Part shown: positions 1 to 8,171 of the stretch, piece by piece
Position numbering within the stretch: the first letter of the stretch is position 1
How the letters are laid out: every line of letters begins with the position of its first letter
Source: Hyphomicrobiales bacterium
GTDB taxonomy: Bacteria; Pseudomonadota; Alphaproteobacteria; Rhizobiales; Beijerinckiaceae
Length of the DNA: 37,353 bases
Direction of reading: 5' to 3'
Assembly (NCBI GenBank): GCA_025351165.1
Contig: JANXWK010000006.1
Span: 1 to 37,353 of the forward strand
Notes under the pieces: model-generated
Databases searched by the model: none
What the model saw: only the letters and a program-made list of their open reading frames with translations
Told to the model about the DNA's origin: nothing
Translations under genes and position numbers: made by a program

Positions 1-808
1 AGCGCCTACTCTACAGATTTTTGCGGTTGTGATTGGCCTTGGCCTGCCACTCACTGCGCTGCTGACGCTTAAATTTGTGCCAGAACCCATGGACAGATCC
101 AAGCTCAAGCTCAATCTGCGCCAAAGCTTGATAGCGATGAAAGGTAACAGGGCCTTTGTGCGCCTATTGATTGCTTTCCTCATCAATGGGCTTGCAAATG
201 GTCTGCCAGCCACGCTGTTTTTGCTTTTTGTAGCAGAGCGTCTGCAATTGCCAGAATCAGGTGGTATATTTTTGCTGATTTATTTTGCATCTGGGCTGCT
301 TGGTGTGCCGCTCTGGCTGTTTTTGGCGGGCAAATTTTCTAAGCATCGCGCATGGTGCTTTGCCATGATTATGGCCTGTGCAGCATTTGTGTTTGCACCT
401 TTTTTGCCATTTGGAGCCTTTTACGGCTTTGCAATCATTTGCGTGGTGACAGGTTTGGCTGTAGGCGCAGATTTAGCATTGCCCGCATCCTTGCAAGCGG
501 ATGTAATTGATATTGACACTGCCAAACATGGCGAGCAACGCTCTGCCAGCTATCTGGCCGTTTGGGGCTTGGCAACCAAGCTTGCACTGGCATTGGCTGT
601 TGGTATTGCTTTTCCCGTGCTCAGTTTTTACGGCTTTGACCCTGGGGCAAATTTGCGATCAGCGGAAGGCTTAACGGCTTTGGCAATGCTTTATGCTGGT
701 CTGCCAACAGTTTTGAAGCTGATTGCAATTGTATTAATGTGGAATTTTCCGCTTACAAAAGACATGCAGATCGGGCTGGAGCGGGAGATTAGGGAGCGTG
801 GGCGGTGA
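1..808 (+). CDS. MFS/GPH-family sugar-cation symporter, C-terminal part
   Basis: The frame is already open at the left edge (from base 2), so the gene starts upstream of the window and only about 268 C-terminal residues are present. The protein is strongly hydrophobic with about six predicted membrane helices. Loops carry basic residues (GKFSKHR) and an acidic segment typical of cation symporters (LQADVIDIDTAKHGEQRS). That segment and the overall pattern match the GPH (melibiose/glucuronide:cation symporter, MFS_2) group, whose members move a sugar or related solute across the inner membrane with Na+ or H+. The substrate cannot be told from this half. The C-terminus (LEREIRERGR) is a short charged cytoplasmic tail. 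No terminator hairpin is obvious downstream; the next gene, rplM, has its own promoter. Confidence 0.75.
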   Translation, partial: APTLQIFAVVIGLGLPLTALLTLKFVPEPMDRSKLKLNLRQSLIAMKGNRAFVRLLIAFLINGLANGLPATLFLLFVAERLQLPESGGIFLLIYFASGLLGVPLWLFLAGKFSKHRAWCFAMIMACAAFVFAPFLPFGAFYGFAIICVVTGLAVGADLALPASLQADVIDIDTAKHGEQRSASYLAVWGLATKLALALAVGIAFPVLSFYGFDPGANLRSAEGLTALAMLYAGLPTVLKLIAIVLMWNFPLTKDMQIGLEREIRERGR

Positions 809-847
809 ATGAGCTTTCAGCCTATACAAGATTATTGATTTATTATT

Positions 848-945
848 ATTGCGAGCGAGGCGCGGCAAACCCGTTTTCCTGCAATAATTAAACTATTAAT
901 GCAATTGACCATATTATGGATTGCTTCGTTCCTTGCAATGACAAT
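848..945. repeat. Degenerate intergenic palindromic repeat
   Basis: The segment starts ATTGCGAGCGAGGCG and ends CTTCGTTCCTTGCAATGACA. Its ends are imperfect inverted copies (about 9 of 15 positions pair). The wording (TTGCGAGCGA ... GATTGCTTCGTTCCTTGCAATGAC) resembles short palindromic elements that recur between genes in many alphaproteobacterial genomes. It differs from the two other repeat types in this window, at 8639-8768 and 36356-36821. Copy number in the genome is unknown. Confidence 0.45.
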
Positions 946-1070
946 GGTAGAAAATGCATGATGCAATTCATTGACCTTAGCACATCTAATTTGATACGGT
1001 AAAATAATACCTCTATATATAACCTATTGATTTATATGAATTACACGTCCATTTTCCACAAAATTTCTGC

Positions 1071-1099
1071 TTGACAATTTGCTCATGCACCCATATACA
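1071..1099 (+). promoter_or_regulatory. sigma70-type promoter of rplM-rpsI
   Basis: TTGACA at 1071-1076 is a perfect -35 box. A 17-base spacer separates it from TATACA at 1094-1099, a five-of-six -10 box. Transcription would begin around 1106, giving a leader of roughly 70 bases before the rplM start codon. This is the best promoter match I see in the window, as expected for a ribosomal protein operon. Confidence 0.75.
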
Positions 1100-1176
1100 C
1101 GTCACAAGTTTAGCTTGAAATGTTGTCATTCATTCGCAGTCTTGAGTTACATCTGAAAAATTAAAGGTATTTTACC

Positions 1177-1656
1177 ATGAAGTCCTATGCGGACAAGTCC
1201 TACTTGGCAAAGACTGCCGATGTAGAAAAAAAATGGCTGATCGTTGATGCAAAAGGCCTTGTTGTTGGTCGTCTTGCATCAATCATAGCCATGCGCCTTC
1301 GCGGCAAACACAAGCCAACATTCACACCACATATTGATTGCGGTGACAACATCATTGTCATCAACGCTGAAAAGGTGGTGTTCACTGGCAATAAACGTGA
1401 AGATAAAGTTTACTATCATCACACAGGTTATCCTGGTGGTATAAAGGAACGCACTGCCGAGTTTATTCTTGATGGTCGTTTCCCCGAGCGTGTTGTAGAA
1501 AAAGCAGTTGAACGTATGTTGCCGCGTGGCCCGCTTGGTCGCCAGCAGCTTGGTAACCTGCGCGTCTACAAAGGTGAAAAACATCCGCATGAAGCGCAGA
1601 CACCAACGGTGCTCGATGTTGCTGCAATGAATACTAAAAATGTGAGGGCTGTATAA
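1177..1656 (+). CDS. rplM: 50S ribosomal protein L13
   Basis: This 159-residue protein matches bacterial L13 along its whole length, with the usual bacterial length plus a short alphaproteobacterial tail. Visible family features are the N-terminal [18 protein letters not shown] segment, [24 protein letters not shown] and the [20 protein letters not shown] block near residues 113-132. L13 is an early-assembly protein of the large subunit that binds 23S rRNA. An AAAGG ribosome-binding site lies about 10 bases before the ATG. The stop codon overlaps the rpsI start (TAATG), so the two are translationally coupled. They share the promoter at 1071-1099 and the terminator at 2164-2196. Confidence 0.97.
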   Translation: MKSYADKSYLAKTADVEKKWLIVDAKGLVVGRLASIIAMRLRGKHKPTFTPHIDCGDNIIVINAEKVVFTGNKREDKVYYHHTGYPGGIKERTAEFILDGRFPERVVEKAVERMLPRGPLGRQQLGNLRVYKGEKHPHEAQTPTVLDVAAMNTKNVRAV

Positions 1657-2141
1657 TGGTCGAAATTATTCAATCACTCGCTGACCTCAAGGCATCCAAT
1701 GCACTTGCTGCCAATCAGCAGGCTGCACCCGTACACATCCAAAAACTGGATAAACAGGGTCGCGCCTATGCAACTGGCAAACGTAAAAATGCTATTGCCC
1801 GTGTCTGGATCAAGCCAGGATCTGGCAAGATCGTGGTAAACCACAGACCTGTAGAGGTGTATTTTGCACGTCCAGTTCTACGTTTAATTCTAAACCAGCC
1901 TTTGGCAAGTGCTGCGCGTGAAGGCCAATATGATATTATGGTCAACGTGTGCGGAGGTGGTCTATCCGGGCAAGCTGGTGCTGTACGCCATGGTGTTTCC
2001 AAGGCTTTGACATATTATGAGCCAGAGCTTCGTGGCACCCTGAAAAAAGGTGGATTTCTAACACGCGATAGCCGTGTTGTTGAGCGTAAAAAATATGGTC
2101 GTAAAAAAGCACGCAAGAGCTTCCAGTTCTCTAAGCGCTAG
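1656..2141 (+). CDS. rpsI: 30S ribosomal protein S9
   Basis: This 161-residue protein is S9. The conserved core starts at about residue 36 with [21 protein letters not shown], followed by the [19 protein letters not shown] block and the very basic C-terminus ending QFSKR. In known S9 the C-terminal tail reaches the decoding-site tRNA. The roughly 35-residue N-terminal extension before the core is usual in alphaproteobacteria. The ATG overlaps the rplM stop by one base, the classic L13-S9 arrangement. A strong intrinsic terminator follows 22 bases downstream. Confidence 0.97.
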   Translation: MVEIIQSLADLKASNALAANQQAAPVHIQKLDKQGRAYATGKRKNAIARVWIKPGSGKIVVNHRPVEVYFARPVLRLILNQPLASAAREGQYDIMVNVCGGGLSGQAGAVRHGVSKALTYYEPELRGTLKKGGFLTRDSRVVERKKYGRKKARKSFQFSKR

Positions 2142-2163
2142 TTCTTTATTGCTCTTTTTGTTA

Positions 2164-2196
2164 CTAAAGGCGATCTTCGGGTCGCCTTTAGTTTTT
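2164..2196 (+). terminator. Intrinsic terminator of rplM-rpsI
   Basis: A perfect 12-bp stem (CTAAAGGCGATC at 2164-2175 with GGTCGCCTTTAG at 2180-2191, counting the outer T-G wobble) is closed by a UUCG tetraloop (2176-2179) and followed by a T-run. This is a textbook Rho-independent terminator that ends the ribosomal protein operon before argC. Confidence 0.92.
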
Positions 2197-2370
2197 GGTT
2201 TAAAGTTGGATACCGTATATTCTTGACATAATGCTGCATCTAACTCACACAGGCTGTCGTCTTTGTGTGTTAACTCCTAGGCATTTTGCAAAAGCCGTTA
2301 TAAAACACCTCTTGTAAATCCAGCTCTTTAATACCCAATACTGTAATCCTTTTTGATTTTGGTCTAAAAT

Positions 2371-3288
2371 ATGTCGGTTAAAGTTTTTATTGATGGCGAA
2401 GAAGGCACAACCGGGTTAGGCATTCGGGAGCGCCTGTCCGTATTGAAAAATGTTGAAGTTGTCAGCATTGTGCCGCAGTTTCGTAAAGACCCTGTTGTTA
2501 AAAAATCACTTTTATCCGAAGTTGATCTGGTTATTTTGTGTCTTCCAGATGCGGCTGCTAAAGAGACCGTTGCTATTGTTGACAGTCTTGGAGAAAAAGC
2601 TCCTAAAATCCTGGATGCGTCTACAGCGCACCGTATAGCGCCTGGTTGGGTCTATGGATTCCCAGAACTTCATGATGGGCAAATTGATGCAATCCGCGAG
2701 GCAAGGCGTGTTGCAAACCCAGGTTGCTATTCAACAGGTGCCATTGCACTTTTGCGCCCGCTTGTTGAAGCAAAGCTGCTACGATCTGATTATCCTGTAA
2801 CCATCAATGCAGTTTCAGGCTATAGTGGTGGCGGTAAAGCCATGATTGCAGATTACGAAAATGGTAAAGCTCCAAGTTTTCAGCTCTATGGGCTTGATTT
2901 GAAGCACAAGCATATTCCAGAAATTATGGCTTACTCCAAAATTACACGGTTTCCCCTCTTTGTGCCCTCTGTTGGAAATTTTGCGCAGGGAATGCTTGTG
3001 AGTGTCCCTCTTCATCTCGACCAGCTAAACGGTAAGCCTGATGCAGTGACACTTGAAATGGTTCTGGCGGAGCATTATCGCAGCTGTCCAAGCATCAAGG
3101 TCGTGGACTATGAAAACAGCGGCAACCGTATTGAGCCTGAAAGCCTGAACAATACCAATCTCATGGAGCTCAGCATTTTTGCCAATGACCAGCGCAACCA
3201 GGCTGTTCTCGTTGCCAAACTGGATAATCTGGGCAAAGGAGCGTCTGGTGCAGCAGTCGTCAATATGCGGTTAATGCTTGGAATTTAA
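2371..3288 (+). CDS. argC: N-acetyl-gamma-glutamyl-phosphate reductase, short type
   Basis: ArgC reduces N-acetylglutamyl phosphate to the semialdehyde with NADPH in arginine biosynthesis, in the cytoplasm. The 305-residue length fits the short (type 2) ArgC class. The N-terminus has the nucleotide-binding pattern VFIDGEEGTTGLGI. The catalytic cysteine is C119 in NPGCYSTG, and the substrate-side SGYSGGGK motif follows at about residues 149-156. The terminal KGASGAAVVNMRLMLGI matches the family end. It lies downstream of rpsI, a gene order seen in Rhizobiales, but a strong terminator separates them, so it probably has its own promoter within the 2197-2370 spacer. It converges with the FAH-family gene, leaving only 10 bases between them. 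Confidence 0.95.
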   Translation: MSVKVFIDGEEGTTGLGIRERLSVLKNVEVVSIVPQFRKDPVVKKSLLSEVDLVILCLPDAAAKETVAIVDSLGEKAPKILDASTAHRIAPGWVYGFPELHDGQIDAIREARRVANPGCYSTGAIALLRPLVEAKLLRSDYPVTINAVSGYSGGGKAMIADYENGKAPSFQLYGLDLKHKHIPEIMAYSKITRFPLFVPSVGNFAQGMLVSVPLHLDQLNGKPDAVTLEMVLAEHYRSCPSIKVVDYENSGNRIEPESLNNTNLMELSIFANDQRNQAVLVAKLDNLGKGASGAAVVNMRLMLGI

Positions 3289-3298
3289 TGATATTTCC

Positions 3299-4150
3299 CT
3301 AATTTACTCGCCATGATCCCACAACCTGCTTTTGCTCGCCCAAACCATCTATACCAAGGCGCATAATATCACCTTGCTTTAGAAAACGCTGTGGTTTTGA
3401 ACTCATCCCAACTCCTGCTGGAGTGCCGGTCGTAATCACGTCTCCAGGCTCAAGCACCATAAAATGTGAAACATATGAGACAATATGAGCTATACTAAAA
3501 ATCATGTTGGCAGTTGTGCCAGTCTGCATGCGCTCACCATTTAAATCGAGCCACATGTTCAGCCTCTGAACATTTTTAATTTCATCTTTTGTCACTAGCC
3601 AAGGGCCGAGCGGTCCAAAAGTTGGGCAGCCTTTACCTTTGGTCCAGGTACCACTGCGCTCAAGCTGATATTCCCGTTCAGAAATATCATTGCATAAAGT
3701 GTAGCCAGCAATATAGCTTAAAGCCTCCCTTTCTGAGATGTACGAGGCCCTAGTGCCAATAACTGCGGCTATTTCCACTTCCCAATCCGTTTTAAAGGAG
3801 CCTTTTGGCAATATGACTTCATCATTACAGCCAGTAATGCAGGATGGCGCTTTATTAAAAATAATAGGTTCTTTAGGAGGTAAAACATTTATTTCTTGAG
3901 CATGATCTGCGTAATTCAAGCCAATGGCAATAAAATTTCTTGTTCCTGAAATAGGTGAACCTAGACGGGGCTTTCCCCTTACAGCTGGTAATTTTTCAGT
4001 CTTAAGCCTGCTTAACCTGTCCAATACTTTTGGTGAAAGTGTAGCGCTATGAATGTCAGCAATGTGAGCGGAAAGATCGCGCAATTTACCTTGGGGATCT
4101 ATGAGGCCAGGTTTTTCTTTGCCTAATTTACCGTAGCGCACGAGTTTCAT
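3299..4150 (-). CDS. Fumarylacetoacetate hydrolase (FAH) family protein
   Basis: This 283-residue protein has the FAH fold found in fumarylpyruvate/acylpyruvate hydrolases and 2-hydroxyhepta-2,4-diene-1,7-dioate isomerases. Visible motifs are FIAIGLNYADHAQE (about residues 73-86), KTDWEVEIAAVIG with the two metal-binding glutamates, CNDISEREYQ with the metal-binding aspartate, and the family end motif ITTGTPAGVGM near residue 241. The enzymes cleave or isomerise small oxo-acids using Mg2+ or Mn2+. The substrate is not determined by sequence alone, and no aromatic-catabolism genes lie nearby. The start is ATG at 4150. It faces argC tail to tail. Confidence 0.88.
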   Translation of the reverse strand: MKLVRYGKLGKEKPGLIDPQGKLRDLSAHIADIHSATLSPKVLDRLSRLKTEKLPAVRGKPRLGSPISGTRNFIAIGLNYADHAQEINVLPPKEPIIFNKAPSCITGCNDEVILPKGSFKTDWEVEIAAVIGTRASYISEREALSYIAGYTLCNDISEREYQLERSGTWTKGKGCPTFGPLGPWLVTKDEIKNVQRLNMWLDLNGERMQTGTTANMIFSIAHIVSYVSHFMVLEPGDVITTGTPAGVGMSSKPQRFLKQGDIMRLGIDGLGEQKQVVGSWRVN

Positions 4151-4578
4151 AAATACACTATAGCCTTTTCAAATGATCATTTTTGTAATTTATAGACTAA
4201 TTCTTTTCACGCAAATCTGTTTTGAGCAATGTTGATTCGTAAATTTCCTACAGATTTTATGTAATTCATTTTTTGGATTAGAAGCCTGTGCTATATCTGC
4301 AACTTACACTATTAAAGTGAACATTAACATGCTGTACCATTACAGGTATTAATTCACCTAGATGTCTCAAATCTTTTATTTTAATGTTTAAAATGCGGTT
4401 TCATGATCTAAAATGCAGATTTTCTATGCAAAATACATGCTGTGTCATTATTTATCAGCTATTCAACCAATTGCACATTTAATTTACGGATGTAAGATCA
4501 AATGAATCACGCAATGTGACATCCACGCAAAAAACTCATTGCTCGAAAATGCTGACATTACACATTGGGGGAATGCAT
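4151..4578. other. AT-rich divergent spacer before the fadL-like gene
   Basis: This spacer separates the minus-strand FAH-family gene from the plus-strand outer membrane protein. It must hold promoters for both, but I do not see a near-consensus pair I would defend. The fadL-like frame remains open through this spacer up to a GTG at 4516, but the ribosome-binding site favours the later ATG. Confidence 0.4.
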
Positions 4579-5919
4579 ATGTTACTCGTTCTAGGTTCAA
4601 AAAGTTCTAAAGTTAACCGTTCTCTTCTTATGTCTGTCGTCAGTTTGGCAGCTTTGATTGCCGGTTCAGCGAGTTCGATTGCAGGCAGCTTTGCACTTCG
4701 TGAGCAAGACACAGTCGCACAGGGCACTTCTTTTGCAGGTAGCGCAGCAGGGGCTGGCGGTATCTCATCCATGTACTGGAACCCGGCCGTTATTACGCAA
4801 TCACCTGGTTATAATACACAATCCAATTTTTCAGGTATTTTTCCGCAGGCTAAAGTGACTAACACTGGCGGTCTTGGTGCGGGTGCACCGTTCAATCTTG
4901 GCAGCCCTGGAGATATTGGCCAAGCAGCTCTGCTACCCTCGAGTTCTGCGAGCTATCAGTTATCTGATAAAATTTTTCTTGGCATAACATCCAATACGCC
5001 TTTTGGACTGACAACAAAAACGCCTTTTGGCTCTGCATCCCAGACTTACGGCACATCGTCTAAGATTTTTTCAATGAACGTAACACCAACTTTTGCATAC
5101 CGTTTTAATGATTTTATTTCTGTTGGTGCTGGGTTACAAGTTCAATATTTTAAAACTACCTTAAAGTCTGCAACTGGCCTTTCAGCCTTGTCGCCAAACG
5201 TTATTCTTAAAGGTAATGACACAACGATTGGGTATACTTTGGGTGTAACCCTTACTCCATTTAATGGTACAAATATTGGTATTGGTTACCGTTCTGGTCA
5301 TGATAACACCTTGGAGGGCAGCTTTTCAACACCCGTATCTGCTGTCAAAATTAAAGCTGATGCCAATCTTCCAGGGGTGCTCAGCGTAGGACTAACCCAG
5401 GATATCAATAAACAGTGGCAAGCAATGGCAGGTTTTGAGTGGACAAACTGGGGACGGTTTTCACGGTTTCCTGTGACAAATGCAGCAAATGGCGCGCCAC
5501 TCATTGTTGGTGCAAACCCTTTAGTGTTGGCATTTGACTATAAAGACAGCTACTATATGTCTTTGGGGGCTGCATATAAATATAATCCTGAATGGACATT
5601 CAGGGGCGGCATTGCCTATGAGGTTTCGCCTATAACAGACACAACTCGTGCGACACGATTACCTGACACAGATCGTTTCTGGGCAAGCCTTGGGGCGTCC
5701 TATAAGTTTAATGACAAATTTACATTTGACCTTTCATATTCCCATGCTTTTGGAGTTGGCGGTAAAAGAATTAATGTAGCGGCAGGCAACCCTGTGTTCT
5801 CTGCTCCGGTAACATATTTTGGCAAAGTTAATGCGAGCCTTGATATTGTATCTGTTGGCCTGCGTTACCATTTTGGTGAGACTGCAAAAAAAGAAGTGCC
5901 TCTTATCCGCAAGGGATAG
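4579..5919 (+). CDS. FadL/OmpP1-family outer membrane transport protein
   Basis: FadL-family proteins are 14-strand outer membrane barrels that let long-chain fatty acids or other hydrophobic compounds enter. The ATG at 4579 is chosen because GGGGGA ends six bases upstream; an in-frame GTG at 4516 and ATG at 4573 are alternatives. The first ~36 residues form a Sec signal peptide with a cleavage site near SSIAG/SFALREQ. The mature N-terminus (FALREQDTVAQGTSFAGSAA ... SMYWNPA) is the FadL hatch signature: the EQ pair, the AGxAA stretch and the NPA. Alternating beta strands follow, ending SVGLRYHF. A further 14 polar residues (GETAKKEVPLIRKG) extend past the usual terminal aromatic residue. A terminator follows. 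Substrate unknown. Confidence 0.87.
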   Translation: MLLVLGSKSSKVNRSLLMSVVSLAALIAGSASSIAGSFALREQDTVAQGTSFAGSAAGAGGISSMYWNPAVITQSPGYNTQSNFSGIFPQAKVTNTGGLGAGAPFNLGSPGDIGQAALLPSSSASYQLSDKIFLGITSNTPFGLTTKTPFGSASQTYGTSSKIFSMNVTPTFAYRFNDFISVGAGLQVQYFKTTLKSATGLSALSPNVILKGNDTTIGYTLGVTLTPFNGTNIGIGYRSGHDNTLEGSFSTPVSAVKIKADANLPGVLSVGLTQDINKQWQAMAGFEWTNWGRFSRFPVTNAANGAPLIVGANPLVLAFDYKDSYYMSLGAAYKYNPEWTFRGGIAYEVSPITDTTRATRLPDTDRFWASLGASYKFNDKFTFDLSYSHAFGVGGKRINVAAGNPVFSAPVTYFGKVNASLDIVSVGLRYHFGETAKKEVPLIRKG

Positions 5920-5943
5920 AATGTTTATAATATGGTTTTTACA

Positions 5944-5974
5944 AAAGCTGGGATTTATCTCAGCTTTTTTTATT
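5944..5974 (+). terminator. Intrinsic terminator after the fadL-like gene
   Basis: A 10-bp stem, AAAGCTGGGA (5944-5953) with TCTCAGCTTT (5958-5967) including one G-T wobble, has a four-base loop and runs into a T-rich tract. Confidence 0.85.
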
Positions 5975-6072
5975 TTGCATAGCTCGTTCTTTTATTCACT
6001 CCAATCGTTCTTATTGACGAACGATATGCTATTTGCTAAAAATACTCAGTGATTAACCAAAGGAAATGGTCC

Positions 6073-7350
6073 ATGTCTATTGAGACAGAAACTGGATTTG
6101 CAACACGCGCCATTCATGCTGGTTCTGTGCCAGATCCAACTACTGGAGCACGTGCAACGCCAATCTATCAAACAAATGGTTTTCAGTTTGACAGTGTTGA
6201 ACATGGGGCTGAAATTTTTGCGCTTCGTAAGCAGGGCTTTGCTTATTCGCGAGCCTCTAACCCAACAAATGCCACTTTAGAGCGCCGCATTGCCTCTTTG
6301 GAAGGTGGCGAAACTGGTATAGCAGTAGCCTCTGGGCAGTCCGCGTGGCTGATTGTTATGCTTACATTACTTGCATCTGGCGACGAATATGTGGGTTCTA
6401 GGCTGCTTTTTGGTGGCTCTCTTGGCCTTATGAAGCGTCTTGAACAGCGTCTTAATATTATCTGTCGCTGGGCAATGCCGACCCCTGCCAGTATTCAAGC
6501 TGCGATTACGCCGCGTACAAAAGCTATTATTATAGAAACAGTGATAAACCCCACGGGTGAAGTGGTTGATTTACCCGCGATCGCTATGATTGCAAAAGCG
6601 CATAATATACCGCTGGTTGTGGACAACACGCTTGCCTCCCCTGCCCTGCTGCGCCCTATTGAGCATGGCGCAAATATCGTGATCCATTCTGCTTCCAAAT
6701 TTACTATTGGCAATGGAACTGCGATTGGTGGCCTGGTTGTGGATGGTGGGAATTTTAACTTTAAAGATGATAAGCGCTATCCTCTCATTTCAGAATCTTG
6801 GGAGGAATATGACGGGATTGTACTAACAGAGGCTGTACCGAAAGCACCTTTTGCTGCTGCCTGCCGCCTTATGGGAATGAAAGAACTAGGCCCTAGCATG
6901 GCGCCGATTTTAGCATTCATGTTTTTAAACGGGCTAGAAACTTTGCCTTTGCGCATGGCAAAACATGTTGAAAATGCTGGCAAAGTGGCAGAATTTCTGG
7001 AGGCACATCCCAAGTTTACGCATGTGAGCTATCCATATCTCAAAAGTAGTCCCACACGCGATACAGCTTTGCGTATTTGCCCCAATGGTGCAGGTTGTAT
7101 TTTCATGGCGACAATGAATGGCGGGCGTAAAGAGGTGAACACATTTATCTCCAAACTTAAAGTGTTTTCGCACCTGGTGAATATTGGAGAGAGTCGTTCG
7201 CTGGTGTCGCACCCTGCCAGTACAACGCATCGCACCTTGCCTTTGGAAGATCACAAGATATTTGGTATTACTGAAGGCACAATACGGTTTTCTGTTGGCT
7301 TGGAAGATGCAGAGGATTTGCTGAGGGATTTGAGTGAGGCTTTAGCTTAA
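6073..7350 (+). CDS. O-acetylhomoserine sulfhydrylase-like PLP enzyme (Cys/Met metabolism)
   Basis: This 425-residue protein belongs to the fold-type I PLP family of cystathionine gamma-synthase and O-acetyl/O-succinylhomoserine sulfhydrylases. The start at 6073 follows an AAGGAAA site six bases upstream; a GTG at 6049 is an unlikely alternative. Motifs: FATRAIHAGSVPDPTTGARATPIYQT at the N-terminus, YSRASNPTNATLE, the cofactor-stacking region around VASGQSAW, NPTGEVVDLP, VDNTLASP (PLP-binding aspartate), and HSASKFTIGNG with the Schiff-base lysine. Length and the VDGGNFNF region point to the OAH sulfhydrylase (MetY-like) branch, which forms homocysteine from O-acetylhomoserine and sulfide. 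The loop reads TIGNGTAIGG where MetY usually has a GGHGT-type sequence, so specificity is not certain. No terminator hairpin is seen downstream. Confidence 0.85.
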   Translation: MSIETETGFATRAIHAGSVPDPTTGARATPIYQTNGFQFDSVEHGAEIFALRKQGFAYSRASNPTNATLERRIASLEGGETGIAVASGQSAWLIVMLTLLASGDEYVGSRLLFGGSLGLMKRLEQRLNIICRWAMPTPASIQAAITPRTKAIIIETVINPTGEVVDLPAIAMIAKAHNIPLVVDNTLASPALLRPIEHGANIVIHSASKFTIGNGTAIGGLVVDGGNFNFKDDKRYPLISESWEEYDGIVLTEAVPKAPFAAACRLMGMKELGPSMAPILAFMFLNGLETLPLRMAKHVENAGKVAEFLEAHPKFTHVSYPYLKSSPTRDTALRICPNGAGCIFMATMNGGRKEVNTFISKLKVFSHLVNIGESRSLVSHPASTTHRTLPLEDHKIFGITEGTIRFSVGLEDAEDLLRDLSEALA

Positions 7351-7588
7351 TATCAAGTTTTTTATCTTTCAACCCATGTAGACACAAGCACAGTCATGTA
7401 TTGTTAAAGCATATTGCTCCAATTGCTTTAAATGGTAATGCTTTAGAACTCATGATGGATTATGCAAATTTCTTGAATGCATTTTAAGACACATTACTTT
7501 TTTAATTTCAGAAAAGTTCTTATGTCTAAAACAACATGACGGGAACTAGACCTCCTCATTTAAGTTTTTGTAATTGAGGAGCAACGTC

Positions 7589-7825
7589 ATGACAAAAAAA
7601 TCAGCTGAGCCACATGATACTGAATTTAAGCCAGGCGACAAAGTGGAATGGGATTCCAGCGGTGGGCATTCTGTTGGTACTGTAGTCAAAAAAGCTACTT
7701 CACCAACTAAAATTAAAACTCATAAGGTTGCAGCCTCTGAAACAAATCCTGAGCTTATTGTAAAGAGCAACAAAAATGGTGCAATAGCAGCTCATAAACC
7801 AACCGCGCTTAAAAGGGTAAAATGA
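7589..7825 (+). CDS. Small HVA1/TUDOR-like (DUF2945-type) protein
   Basis: A 78-residue basic, soluble protein. The pattern FKPGDKVEWDSSGGHSVGTVVKKAT followed by ...ASETNPELIVKSNKNGAIAAHKPTALKRV is typical of the small hypervirulence-associated TUDOR domain family (HVA1/DUF2945). These are SH3-like barrels found widely in bacteria and fungi with no settled function. GAGGAG seven bases before the ATG fixes the start at 7589 rather than the TTG at 7574. Its stop overlaps the next start (ATGA), so the two genes form a coupled pair. Confidence 0.72.
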   Translation: MTKKSAEPHDTEFKPGDKVEWDSSGGHSVGTVVKKATSPTKIKTHKVAASETNPELIVKSNKNGAIAAHKPTALKRVK

Positions 7826-8160
7826 GTATGGACAAGGCATCTGTCAATCTTATTCCTCCTGCTAGTGTTGCTGCAAATGCTCAATTGGGATTGGAATTGC
7901 GTGAAAAATTCAAGCGTGGGGGAACAGATGTAGGTGTAAGCAGAGCACAAGGGCTTGCAGCGCGCCGCAGTATAACGTTCGAAGATGCTGCACATATAGG
8001 GAGCTATTTTGCCCGTCATACTGTGGACAAGCAGGCAAAAAGTCATGACTGGGGTGATGTAACCAACCCGTCCGCAGGTTTTATTGCCTGGTTGCTATGG
8101 GGCGGGGATGAGGGAGAAAAATGGGTTAAAACGATCAAGGCTGATTTGGATAAAGCTTAA
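7822..8160 (+). CDS. Conserved small protein, coupled to the HVA1-like gene
   Basis: A 112-residue soluble protein. It has PPASVAANAQLGLELREKF near the N-terminus and a conserved-looking core SYFARHTVDKQAK ... NPSAGFIAWLLWGGDEGEKWV. That core resembles small conserved proteins often seen in phages and alphaproteobacterial genomes. I cannot assign a biochemical role. It overlaps the preceding gene by four bases (ATGA), so the pair is co-translated. A second in-frame ATG at 7828 could be the true start. It converges with heme A synthase, 11 bases away. Confidence 0.65.
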   Translation: MSMDKASVNLIPPASVAANAQLGLELREKFKRGGTDVGVSRAQGLAARRSITFEDAAHIGSYFARHTVDKQAKSHDWGDVTNPSAGFIAWLLWGGDEGEKWVKTIKADLDKA

Positions 8161-8171
8161 TAGAACAAATA

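Larger units (their letters stand above)
809..1176. other. Intergenic spacer with a repeat element and the rplM promoter
   Basis: No coding sequence is supported here. The left half holds a GC-richer palindrome-like repeat at 848-945. The right half is AT-rich and contains a near-consensus sigma70 promoter at 1071-1099 and a leader of about 70 bases before rplM. Confidence 0.6.
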
